From Hyphomicrobiales bacterium (lineage in GTDB: Bacteria; Pseudomonadota; Alphaproteobacteria; Rhizobiales; Rhizobiaceae), in assembly GCA_900472785.1 (NCBI GenBank), contig UCJH01000020.1:64388-128387 (forward strand): a DNA stretch of 64,000 bases. The letters run 5' to 3'. Shown piece by piece: positions 8,219 through 15,427 of the stretch; within the stretch, counting starts at the first letter, position 1, and each line of letters starts with the position of its first letter. The position numbers were made by a program, and so were the translations under genes. The notes under the pieces are model-generated. The model was not told the origin of the DNA, did no database searches, and saw nothing but the letters and a program-made list of their open reading frames with translations.

Positions 8219-9145
8219 TCAGGCTTTCCTTGCGACCGGGTGGACCTTGCCGGCGGTTTCGTTGCCGAAATAGACGCCGAAATCACCGATCGAGCTTTCA
8301 GCGGCGAACCGGCGGAGGATGTCGGTCGTTGCCGGATTGGCCAGCATTTCGGGCGCCAAGTTGGCGGGTGGCAGGAAGCGGCCCGCTGCCGGCTCTCCAT
8401 CACCCGCAGATGCACGGTAGACGATATGCTGGCGGTTGTCGGCGCGGCTTTCGTAGACGGAATAGAGGAAGCCGACGGAGACTGCGAGACCCGTCAGGTC
8501 CCGGAGGTAATCCTGCAACGTCGCGGTGGGCTCGCCGCCGGCCATTGCGCAGGCCGGAAGGGTCAGGCTCGTATCGCCGAGCAGCAGCACGGTCCCATTG
8601 CGCTCCAGCACGGCGCTCAACTCGACTTCGCCTTCTGCCGCCGCCGAAACCGCCTTGCCGGCCAGTGCGGGGGTGAAATAGCTGCCCTTGGCATAGCCGA
8701 GGCCGTTCAGCCCATTGTCTGCAAAGGCCTGCACGCGACCCATGAGGATAACGTGGTCGCCGGCCTCAATGACCTGTTCCATCGAACAATCGAACCAGGC
8801 GGCGACGCTGTCGAAAACCGGTGCTCCATGAGGCCCGTTGTTCCATGCAACCGCCGAAAAACGGTCCTCCACCGGCCGTGCAAACGTGTTGGAAATGTCC
8901 TTTTGCGTTTCGGACAGAATATTGATGGCGAAACCCGTAGCTTCCGTCATGACCGCAAAATTGCGCGAGGTTTTCGCAAGGCAGACCAGAAGCAGCGGCG
9001 GATCGAGCGAAACGGAGGTGAAGGAATTTGCCGTGAAACCGATTGGATGCCCGCCCGGATCATGGGTGGTCACGACCGTCACGCCGGTTGGAAACGCGCC
9101 GAAGGCATTGCGCAGGGCGCGCGTGTCGAAGGTCGCATTGCTCAT
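8219..9145 (-). CDS. Flavin reductase with a C-terminal degenerate Nudix-like extension
   Basis: A 308-residue protein. Residues 1-160 are a flavin reductase-like split-barrel domain (FGAFPTGVTVVTTHDPGG, PIGFTANSFTSVSLDPPLLL, LAKTSRNFAV, GDHVILMGRV), which reduces FMN with NAD(P)H for the LLM monooxygenase. Family members usually end here at 160-190 residues. About 140 extra residues follow; this part (AVLERNGTVLLLGD ... LPACAMAGGEPTATLQDYL ... TGLAVSVGFLYSVYE) has a Nudix-like layout but lacks a recognisable GX5EX7REUXEEXGU box. The extension might be a regulatory nucleotide-binding domain. It overlaps the hydrolase stop by 4 bases. Confidence 0.85.
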   Translation of the reverse strand: MSNATFDTRALRNAFGAFPTGVTVVTTHDPGGHPIGFTANSFTSVSLDPPLLLVCLAKTSRNFAVMTEATGFAINILSETQKDISNTFARPVEDRFSAVAWNNGPHGAPVFDSVAAWFDCSMEQVIEAGDHVILMGRVQAFADNGLNGLGYAKGSYFTPALAGKAVSAAAEGEVELSAVLERNGTVLLLGDTSLTLPACAMAGGEPTATLQDYLRDLTGLAVSVGFLYSVYESRADNRQHIVYRASAGDGEPAAGRFLPPANLAPEMLANPATTDILRRFAAESSIGDFGVYFGNETAGKVHPVARKA

Positions 9146-9939
9146 CTCATCCCCTCCTCAAGGGCCAGCCAGTCCGAAAGGATGGCGTTGACCTCCGCCG
9201 GTGCCGTCAGGTTGACCATGTGCCGCTGTCCGTCGATCAGCACGGCATAACCGGCCGGTGCCGCATCGGCCATGGCTTTTGCCATCGCCGGCGTCGAATT
9301 CGGATCGTCGGAACCGGTCAGGAACAAGGCCGGGCATTTCACCTGCGACCAGCGATCGGCGTAGGTGGCGTCGCCGCCAGCAAATGCCGAATAAGCGGTG
9401 GCATAGCCCTTGTGATCCACAACCGAAAGCCAACTTCTGGTCTTGCGATAGGCCTCGGTTTCGCGGCTGTCCTTTCCGAACCAGCGCAGCAGGGGACCAT
9501 CTATATCGATGGCGCCCTCGCGGATTTCGGCAGCGCGCGTCATCACCGCGGCACGGGCCGCCGGGTCTCGACGGTGAACGCCGTTGAGCAACGCCACGCG
9601 CGAAATCCGCTGGCCGAACGTCGCTGCGGCACCACCCGCAATGAGGGCGCCCATGGAATGTCCAGCCAGGCTCGCCGTCTGCAATTCGAGATCGTCGAAA
9701 AACACCTTCAGCCAAGCCACGAAGCCTGCAAGGTCGGTGCCCTCCGGAAGCCGCCGGCTTTCACCATGGCCCGGCATGTCGACGGCGATGACCCGGTGCG
9801 TCGCGCAAAGGGCCGCGATCTGCGGTGCCCAGGCCTCGAGCCGCATGCCGACGCCATGGACCAGGACCAGCGGTGCGCCCCTGCCGGCTTCCGCCCAGGC
9901 CGTGCCGTTTCTGCTATGAAGCCGCGGGAGGCTGTCCAT
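9142..9939 (-). CDS. Alpha/beta-fold hydrolase
   Basis: A 265-residue serine hydrolase. The oxyanion/HG motif is LVLVHGVGMR, the nucleophile elbow is LAGHSMGALIAGG, the acid is probably in LTGSDDPNSTP, and the catalytic His is in IDGQRHMVNL. ATG 9939 is chosen because it begins 7 bases after the upstream stop and has TGAGG nearby; ATG 9975 would overlap the upstream gene by 29 bases. In an operon with an LLM monooxygenase it occupies the role RutD plays in uracil catabolism: hydrolysing an acyl, carbamoyl or ring-opened intermediate. Confidence 0.9.
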   Translation of the reverse strand: MDSLPRLHSRNGTAWAEAGRGAPLVLVHGVGMRLEAWAPQIAALCATHRVIAVDMPGHGESRRLPEGTDLAGFVAWLKVFFDDLELQTASLAGHSMGALIAGGAAATFGQRISRVALLNGVHRRDPAARAAVMTRAAEIREGAIDIDGPLLRWFGKDSRETEAYRKTRSWLSVVDHKGYATAYSAFAGGDATYADRWSQVKCPALFLTGSDDPNSTPAMAKAMADAAPAGYAVLIDGQRHMVNLTAPAEVNAILSDWLALEEGMR

Positions 9940-9946
9940 GTCGGCC

Positions 9947-10549
9947 TCAGACCGCCGCCGGATTGGTTGCGTCATGACCGAGGTCCTTCAGGTCCTGATA
10001 GCGATCGCCGATGCGGTGATGCGGACGGCCACCGACGGAAGCACCGAGCGCGACGACGATCTCGCCGGCCGACGGGGCATCGGGGATCGCTGTCTGGATC
10101 GTCAGGTAGTGGGAACGGCGTCCCTCGTCGTTCTTGTCCATCAGCGGAATCATCACCGGCGCATTGGCCGGTCCGCGCGTGTTACAGAAGGCAAGATAGG
10201 ATTTTGCGCCGACAGCCTGGCGATAATGATTGCCGAAACGCAGCGTGTGGATCAGTGCCGAGGCGTGTTCGAGTTCGCCGTCGAGCCCGACCACCGCAGC
10301 CTTGCCATAGGCTTCGACCAGTTCGCCTGAGCCGACAGCATCCAGGATCATTTTCGTCAGAAGCGCACCCAGCACGGGTGCTGCTGCATGGATTTCCGGC
10401 TTGAGATCCTCGACATAGCCGAGGCCTGCCCAAGGATTTTTGACCACGGCCATCGCGGCGAACAGCTTGAGCGGCGCGCCGGCAGCCTTCCCGCCTTCGA
10501 TCAGCGTGGTCTCCATCTGCAGCAGCGTCTTGCGAATCTCGATGGCCAT
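9947..10549 (-). CDS. AA_synth/DUF1185 family protein
   Basis: A 200-residue cytoplasmic protein of the PF06684 (DUF1185, 'amino acid synthesis') family, whose known structures show a chorismate-mutase-like fold without an established reaction. Recognisable segments are TTLIEGGKAAGAPLKLFAA, NPWAGLGYVEDL, GKAAVVGLDGELEHASAL and GGRPHHRIGDRYQD. It is the first gene of the monooxygenase operon, so it is likely produced at the highest level on induction. A role in processing a ring-opened or unstable intermediate is plausible but unproven. Confidence 0.85.
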   Translation of the reverse strand: MAIEIRKTLLQMETTLIEGGKAAGAPLKLFAAMAVVKNPWAGLGYVEDLKPEIHAAAPVLGALLTKMILDAVGSGELVEAYGKAAVVGLDGELEHASALIHTLRFGNHYRQAVGAKSYLAFCNTRGPANAPVMIPLMDKNDEGRRSHYLTIQTAIPDAPSAGEIVVALGASVGGRPHHRIGDRYQDLKDLGHDATNPAAV

Positions 10550-10581
10550 GGGATTGTCCTTACGTCAAGTTTGATATGCCG

Positions 10582-10601
10582 TATGTTGGTATACCATCAT
10601 A
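10582..10601. promoter_or_regulatory. GntR/FadR-type operator palindrome in the divergent promoter
   Basis: A 20-bp near-perfect palindrome (half sites TATGTTGGTA and TACCATCATA, 9 of 10 matched) centres on TGGTATACCA at 10587-10596. This fits the TGGT-N2-ACCA core known for FadR-subfamily GntR regulators. It lies in the 101-bp gap between the monooxygenase operon and the divergent gntR gene, so the regulator probably represses both. Confidence 0.75.
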
Positions 10602-10650
10602 TCAAGTGTCAAGTCTTGTTTAGACTCTTTTCTGCGTCTATGACTGGCGT

Positions 10651-11376
10651 ATGAGCCAGAAGCTGTTCGCCCCCACCGCCGCAGATGTTGTCCATGATCT
10701 CGGATCGCTGCGAATCGACAACCCGCCCATCACCCTTCGCGAGATGTCGCTCGACCGGCTGCGCAACGCCATCATCGCCGGGCTTTTCAGGCCCGGACAA
10801 CGGCTTGTCGAACGCACGCTCTGCGACCAGCTTGGGGTTTCCCGCTCCGTCATCCGCGAGGTCTTGCGGCATCTGGAGGCCGAGGGACTGGTCGAAACGG
10901 CGCCGAAGCAAGGGCCGATCGTGGCGCTGATCGTCTGGCATCAGGCGCGGCAGATCTACGATATCCGCATTGCACTGGAGACCACGGCCGTTGCCGATTG
11001 CGCACGTAACGCCGACCCCGCGACCAAGGAAAAGCTGCGAGCGGTGCTGGAGGATCTCGACCGGAATTCGGCAAAAAACGATGCCATGACCATCCTTGCC
11101 GCGACAAACGCGTTTTACGAGACGATCTTCCTGTCCGGAGGCCACGAGATCGCCTGGGATATCGTCAAGCGTCTGAACGGCAGGATTTCCAGGCTTCGGG
11201 TGATGACCCTGGCGACGGCGAACCGCACAGTGTCCGGCCCTGCCAGCATGCGCGAAATCTTCAATGCGATCCTGCGCAACGACCCGGACGCTGCAACCGC
11301 CGCCTGCCGCGCCCATATCACGCAGGCTGCGCGGATCGCCGAAAGTCTGCTTGCGCCGGAAGCCGAATTGTCATGA
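10651..11376 (+). CDS. GntR family transcriptional regulator (FCD domain)
   Basis: A 241-residue FadR-subfamily regulator. The N-terminal winged helix (residues about 25-90) contains LVERTLCDQLGVSRSVIREVLRHLEAEGLVE, and an all-alpha FCD ligand domain follows (IYDIRIALETTAVADCARN, ATNAFYETIFLSGGHE, CRAHITQAARI). His and Asp residues in the FCD part are consistent with metal-assisted carboxylate binding. Divergent transcription from the ten-gene operon and the TGGTATACCA palindrome between them identify it as the probable local regulator. The effector is likely a pathway acid intermediate, which is inference. Confidence 0.92.
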   Translation: MSQKLFAPTAADVVHDLGSLRIDNPPITLREMSLDRLRNAIIAGLFRPGQRLVERTLCDQLGVSRSVIREVLRHLEAEGLVETAPKQGPIVALIVWHQARQIYDIRIALETTAVADCARNADPATKEKLRAVLEDLDRNSAKNDAMTILAATNAFYETIFLSGGHEIAWDIVKRLNGRISRLRVMTLATANRTVSGPASMREIFNAILRNDPDAATAACRAHITQAARIAESLLAPEAELS

Positions 11377-11429
11377 TGTAGCGTCGCCGCTTTCCGAACG
11401 GGAAAACCGCGGTGGGAGGGCGTCTTGAC

Positions 11430-12428
11430 ATGAACATCCTGATCATCGGCGCGGCAGGCATGCTGGGCCGCAAGCTCGTGGCAGCGTTGATCGAGCGCGG
11501 AGAAATCGGCGGCCGCCGGATCGAAACATTGACCCTTGCCGACATTGTGGCGCCGGAGCAGCCCGCTTTTTCGGGCGCGGCCGAAACCGTTGCTGCAGAT
11601 CTCTCCTTGCCCGGCGCGGCTGAAGCCTTGATCGAGCAACGCCCCGACCTGATCTTCCATCTCGCGGCGATCGTTTCCGGAGAGGCGGAGGCGGATTTCG
11701 AGAAGGGCTACAGGGTCAATCTGGAAGGAACACAGAGCCTGTTCGAAGCCATTCGGCTTGCGGGCAGCAGGCACGCTTATTGCCCCAAGCTCGTTTTCAC
11801 CTCATCGATCGCCGTTTTCGGACAGCCTTTGCCGGAGAGAATCGGCGATACGCACATCCTGGCGCCGTTGACCAGCTACGGGACGCAGAAGGCGATCTGC
11901 GAATTGCTGCTTGCGGACTATTCCCGACGCAGTTTTTTCGATGGAATCGGCATCCGCCTGCCGACGGTCTGCATTCGACCGGGCAAGCCGAACAAGGCGG
12001 CCTCCGGTTTCTTTTCCGGCATTCTGCGCGAGCGGCTGGTCGGGCTGGAAGCGGTATTGCCGGTGTCTGAAACCGTGCGCCACTGGTTTGCAAGCCCGCG
12101 GGCAGCCATTGGTTTCCTGCTGCGTGCCGCAGAGCTCGATACCGTTTGTCTCGGCCAACGCCGCACCTTGAACATGCCAGGCCTGTCGGCCACCGTCGCA
12201 GACCAGATCGAAGCGCTCCGGCGCGTCGCTGGCGACGGCGCAGTGGCGCTCATCCGCCGCGAGGACGACAAGACGGTGGCTGATATCGTTGCCGGCTGGC
12301 CGCAAGGTTTTGACGCGCAGCGCGCCCTGGATCTGGGTTTCAAGGCGGACGCTTCCTTTGACGAGATCATTCGTGCCCATATCGAAGATGAATTGGGAAA
12401 TTCCGACGTGTTTTCCCGACAGGATTGA
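11430..12428 (+). CDS. NAD-dependent epimerase/dehydratase, D-erythronate dehydrogenase (DenD)-like
   Basis: A 332-residue extended-SDR protein. The Rossmann motif is IIGAAGMLGRKLV, the substrate-side Ser region is VFTSSIAVFG, and the catalytic pair is in SYGTQKAICE (Tyr and Lys). LPTVCIRPGKPNKAASGFFS closely fits the DenD group, which oxidises D-erythronate to 2-oxo-tetronate. ATG 11430 matches the Rossmann start; ATG 11412 is an in-frame alternative. It follows the gntR gene by about 50 bases. The other tetronate genes (denT/otnK, otnC, otnI) are not nearby, so the substrate may differ from erythronate. Confidence 0.85.
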   Translation: MNILIIGAAGMLGRKLVAALIERGEIGGRRIETLTLADIVAPEQPAFSGAAETVAADLSLPGAAEALIEQRPDLIFHLAAIVSGEAEADFEKGYRVNLEGTQSLFEAIRLAGSRHAYCPKLVFTSSIAVFGQPLPERIGDTHILAPLTSYGTQKAICELLLADYSRRSFFDGIGIRLPTVCIRPGKPNKAASGFFSGILRERLVGLEAVLPVSETVRHWFASPRAAIGFLLRAAELDTVCLGQRRTLNMPGLSATVADQIEALRRVAGDGAVALIRREDDKTVADIVAGWPQGFDAQRALDLGFKADASFDEIIRAHIEDELGNSDVFSRQD

Positions 12429-12578
12429 GGGATTGTCACGCGGCGACATGGGCAATTTCGTTTGACCCAAAAATAACGCATCCTCGATTTATCCACGCCA
12501 TTTCAAATATTAGGATTTTCGCCTATTCATTCTCCTCGCTCGATGAACGAGCTGAGCCATGATTTTGGGGGGAATCCG

Positions 12579-12938
12579 ATGAAGCGCATTTTGGTTGCAA
12601 GCCTGCTTGGCCTGATGATGGTCGCGCCTGCGGCGGCACAGACCGTCAACGCCGGAAAATACACTGTCGAAGGCACAAATCTGGATGGGTCGGCCTATAC
12701 GGGCACGGCCGAAATCACCCTGGCCAGCGAGACGACCTGCGTGATCGAATGGGACACGAACGGTACTAAGTCCTCGGGTGTCTGCATGCTCAACGGCGAC
12801 GCCTTCGCGGCAGCCTATGTGCTTGGCGACGCACTCGGACTGATCGTTTACAAGGTGAACGGCGATGGCACGCTCGAGGGCGCCTGGACGATCACCGGCA
12901 AGGATGGCAGCGGCACGGAAACGCTGACGGCGCAGTAG
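12579..12938 (+). CDS. Small secreted protein, function unknown
   Basis: A 119-residue protein with a clear signal peptide (MKRILVASLLGLMMVAPAAA, cleavage after AQ-like residues). The mature part is short, beta-rich and acidic, with YTVEGTNLDGSAYTGTAEI and two cysteines (TTCVIEW, SGVCMLN) that could form a disulfide. ATG 12579 is preceded by GGGGGGAA, a strong ribosome site, which favours it over ATG 12543. I do not recognise the family; similar small exported proteins with 'G.Y.V.G.N.DGS.Y.G...I' patterns are common in rhizobia. It stands alone, with its own hairpin terminator. Confidence 0.75.
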   Translation: MKRILVASLLGLMMVAPAAAQTVNAGKYTVEGTNLDGSAYTGTAEITLASETTCVIEWDTNGTKSSGVCMLNGDAFAAAYVLGDALGLIVYKVNGDGTLEGAWTITGKDGSGTETLTAQ

Positions 12939-12940
12939 CG

Positions 12941-13012
12941 GTAGCGACCGTCTGGTTTTGACGAACAGCAGAACCGATCAGGTGCTGACGAAGGTCGCTA
13001 CTCGTCAGCACC
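12941..13012. terminator. Hairpin terminator whose loop can pair with upstream RNA
   Basis: The stem GGTGCTGACGA (12981-12991) / TCGTCAGCACC (13002-13012) is an 11-bp perfect pair with a 10-base loop, followed by GATTTATT. It lies between convergent genes ending at 12938 and 13019. The loop contains GGTCGCTAC (12993-13001), exactly complementary to GTAGCGACC at 12941-12949, so a 9-bp pseudoknot-like or alternative pairing is possible. Confidence 0.65.
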
Positions 13013-13018
13013 GATTTA

Positions 13019-13249
13019 TTAGCTGTTCGTCATCGCTTCGCGCAACACATCGTTGATACGGTCCTGCCAGCCGGGGCCGTCCTTCTGGAAATATTCGAGG
13101 ACGACGCTGTCGATCTTGATCGACACGAGTTCCTTGGTGTTCGGCAGGGCGGGTGTTTCCCGTGCCGGCGCCGCAACTTTTTTCGTTGGTTTGAACAAAG
13201 CTTCGGCCGCATCCATCGGATTGAGCGGCCGGCGTGGGGTCGTTGCCAT
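13019..13249 (-). CDS. BrnA-like antitoxin (DUF4415), without partner toxin
   Basis: A 76-residue protein whose C-terminal half (VSIKIDSVVLEYFQKDGPG, then WQDRINDVLREAM) matches the ribbon-helix-helix region of BrnA/DUF4415 antitoxins. The N-terminus is basic and Pro/Ala-rich. BrnA normally neutralises and co-represses the BrnT RNase, encoded just upstream. Here the 64 bases upstream, before the SDR gene, leave no room for brnT, so this is an orphan antitoxin or a stand-alone regulator. Confidence 0.75.
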   Translation of the reverse strand: MATTPRRPLNPMDAAEALFKPTKKVAAPARETPALPNTKELVSIKIDSVVLEYFQKDGPGWQDRINDVLREAMTNS

Positions 13250-13313
13250 GGATTATTGTCCTTGCTGAAAGGCGCGCCACGATGAGTGCGCCGGATTGGG
13301 TAAGCGTTCGGCT

Positions 13314-14102
13314 TCAGGGCATCAATTGGCCGCCATTGACTTCAATGACCTGCCCGGTGATGTAGCCGGAAAGCATGTCGGAGGCGAGGAAAAGATAGGC
13401 GCCGACACATTCCTCCGGCGACCCTATCCGGCCCATCGGCACAGTCTTGCGCTGTGCGTCCAGCATCTCCGGATCAGTATAGCGGTCATGAAAAGGCGTG
13501 GAGATGACGCCGGGCGCGACTGCATTGACGCGAATTCGGTCCGGCACGAATTCCTTGGCGTGTCCCTTGGTGATAGTGGAAACGAAGCCCTTGGAGGCAG
13601 CATACAGGATGGCGCCGTTGCCGCCGCCGTTGCGGGCGGCGATCGATGTCGTGTTGATGATGAAGCCGCCCTGCTTTGCAAGCCATGGCTGGGCGGTGCG
13701 CGTCGCGGCAAGAACGGAACGCGCGTTGAGGTTCATGACGCGGTCGTAGTGGGCGTCGCTCATTTCGGCGGTCGTCAGCCGGCCGAGCATGCCGCCGGCA
13801 TTGTTGATCAGCCCGTCGAGCCGGCCGAAATGCGTTGCCGCCTCGTTGACCACCCTCTCGGTCTCGCCATCCGCGGAAACGTCGCCCTGAACCAACACAA
13901 CATCGCCGCCTGTTGCCGAAACCTCCGCGGCCAGCTCCGTTGCAGCGGCACGGCTTTCATTGTAGTGAATGGCGACTTTTGCGCCTTGCGCCACAAACGC
14001 CCGGACGAGCGCGGCGCCGATCCCGGTCGAGGCGCCGGTGATCAGTACGGCTTTGCCGGACAGATCCGGTATTCTGATTCCGCTCCACACTGTATCCGCC
14101 AT
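13314..14102 (-). CDS. SDR family NAD(P)-dependent oxidoreductase
   Basis: A 262-residue classical short-chain dehydrogenase. The cofactor motif is TGASTGIG, the structural motif is NNAGG, the catalytic Ser is in INTTSIAAR, and the active site is YAASKGF (Tyr and Lys). The C-terminal VNAVAPGVISTPFHD and GYITGQVIEVNGGQ complete the fold. Substrate is unknown; 3-ketoacyl-ACP reductase-like and sugar/alcohol dehydrogenases share this layout. It is transcribed alone towards the BrnA-like gene and away from the oxygenase operon. Confidence 0.9.
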   Translation of the reverse strand: MADTVWSGIRIPDLSGKAVLITGASTGIGAALVRAFVAQGAKVAIHYNESRAAATELAAEVSATGGDVVLVQGDVSADGETERVVNEAATHFGRLDGLINNAGGMLGRLTTAEMSDAHYDRVMNLNARSVLAATRTAQPWLAKQGGFIINTTSIAARNGGGNGAILYAASKGFVSTITKGHAKEFVPDRIRVNAVAPGVISTPFHDRYTDPEMLDAQRKTVPMGRIGSPEECVGAYLFLASDMLSGYITGQVIEVNGGQLMP

Positions 14103-14345
14103 GCCGAAAATCTCCTCGTGCTCTGTCCGCGATGCGCCTGCCGCCGATCCGTCAGGCCGCTGAAGTCCGGAGGGACGCTACTGCATAATGGATCGGATCG
14201 GAATCGATATATTGCGTTGGATCTCGCCTTGCCAAAGGTTCTGGACGAGAAGACTGTTGGCAACAATGCTTCGCTTTGATGATTTTCATTCCTCAAGATC
14301 GTTCACGCGCTATGCTGGGGGCTTGAACAGCAGATGCGAGCCGCG

Positions 14346-14615
14346 ATGACAGAACCAGAGACCGATCAACTTCTGGAGCGAATGACGATCATGGGTGATC
14401 TCGATGGCGCTTCCTTTCTTCCGTGGATCCGACGCCATGCCACCAAGCTCGGGCTATCGCACGCCATATCGCACTCAGGTCCCGACCGGATCGAACTTGA
14501 GATTGCGGGGCCGGAAGCGTTGATCGACATGATGGAGGTTGGATGTTCTCTGGGTCCGATCGAGGTGTGGGTGGAGAAAATTGAACGCAAAGCGATTGTC
14601 GGGAAAACACGATAG
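14346..14615 (+). CDS. Acylphosphatase-like protein lacking catalytic residues
   Basis: An 89-residue protein with acylphosphatase length and layout: RMTIMGDLDGASFLPWI aligns with the G-x-V-Q-G-V-x-F-R loop, then ATKLGL, IELEIAGPEALIDMM and LGPIEVWVEKIE. The catalytic Arg of the loop is Leu here, the Gln is Asp, and the usual N..DG Asn segment reads SHSGPDR. The protein is therefore probably not a phosphatase and may be a binding pseudoenzyme. In-frame ATG 14334 is an alternative start. It is monocistronic, 164 bases before the oxygenase operon. Confidence 0.7.
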   Translation: MTEPETDQLLERMTIMGDLDGASFLPWIRRHATKLGLSHAISHSGPDRIELEIAGPEALIDMMEVGCSLGPIEVWVEKIERKAIVGKTR

Positions 14616-14779
14616 GGCGGCGATCGCTCTTTTCCCACAAACACATATTGTGCATCTTATTTAATCAATATTGCCAATGCGAAATTATTATGCAAGCGTG
14701 GGATCGCTGAGCGTGAAAGGCCTTCATCACGAGGTGACTTTTTCTCGGCAAACACATGATTTGTTTGGAAAGTCTAGTC

Positions 14780-15427
14780 ATGCCATCCGATACGACCGGC
14801 TTTTGGACGCCCGTCGCCCTTTCAGCGGATTTGCCTGCGGGAACCGTGATTCCGGCGCGGACGCCTGCGGGATCGGTCGCCTTGTGGCGCAGCGAAGCGG
14901 GACGCCTGGCGGCATCGGCGGATCGCTGTCCGCACCGTGGAATGCGCCTGTCGCACGGGTTCGTCCGCGGCGAGGCACTATCCTGCATCTATCATGGTTG
15001 GAGCTATGCGCAGGCCGGAAACTGTCTGCGCATCCCGGCCCATCCGGGGCTCACGCCGCCGGAGACCATCCGCGTTGCCATCCATGAGGTAGCGGAGGCG
15101 GACGGCGTGATCTGGGTGGCTGCGGGCGTGCCTGCGTCGAAGCCGCCGAGGCTTGACGGCTTGACGCCGCTGCGCTCGCTGACGGTGCTCGCCGGCAAAG
15201 ACGCGATCGAGACCGCAGCCGGTGGAAAGACGAGCCCCGACGGCCTTGTCGAAACCGCCGCCGGCGCAGGCGGCGTATGGCTACTCGCCGCGGATGACGG
15301 CCAGACGCTGGTCCATGTCCTGGTGAGGGATGATGCCGGCACCAAAGACCGCATCGCTGCATCGCGAGCTGCGGAAAGCCTGCGCCGCAGGGCCGAGAAT
15401 CTTCAGCGGGAGGGGATCGTGCAATGA
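14780..15427 (+). CDS. Stand-alone Rieske [2Fe-2S] protein of a split oxygenase
   Basis: A 215-residue cytoplasmic iron-sulfur protein. The N-terminal half is an oxygenase-type Rieske domain: FWTPVALSADLPAG, then the ligands in CPHRGMRLSHG and CIYHGW (Cys-x-His ... Cys-x2-His), then NCLRIPAHPG. No mononuclear-iron motif (D-x2-H-x4-H) follows. The last ~90 residues (ending TLVHVLVRDDAGTKDR and an alpha-helical tail) are unassigned. ATG 14780 is chosen from the Rieske alignment and a GGAAAG upstream. It overlaps the next gene, which has the complementary catalytic domain, by 4 bases. I infer it supplies electrons to that subunit, as NdmD's Rieske domain does for NdmC. Confidence 0.88.
   Translation: MPSDTTGFWTPVALSADLPAGTVIPARTPAGSVALWRSEAGRLAASADRCPHRGMRLSHGFVRGEALSCIYHGWSYAQAGNCLRIPAHPGLTPPETIRVAIHEVAEADGVIWVAAGVPASKPPRLDGLTPLRSLTVLAGKDAIETAAGGKTSPDGLVETAAGAGGVWLLAADDGQTLVHVLVRDDAGTKDRIAASRAAESLRRRAENLQREGIVQ

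Noticed and set aside
6929-9250. Long plus-strand open frame of about 770 codons across the aldehyde dehydrogenase, LLM and flavin reductase genes
   Set aside because: It spans three well-supported minus-strand genes and has a shadow-like composition.
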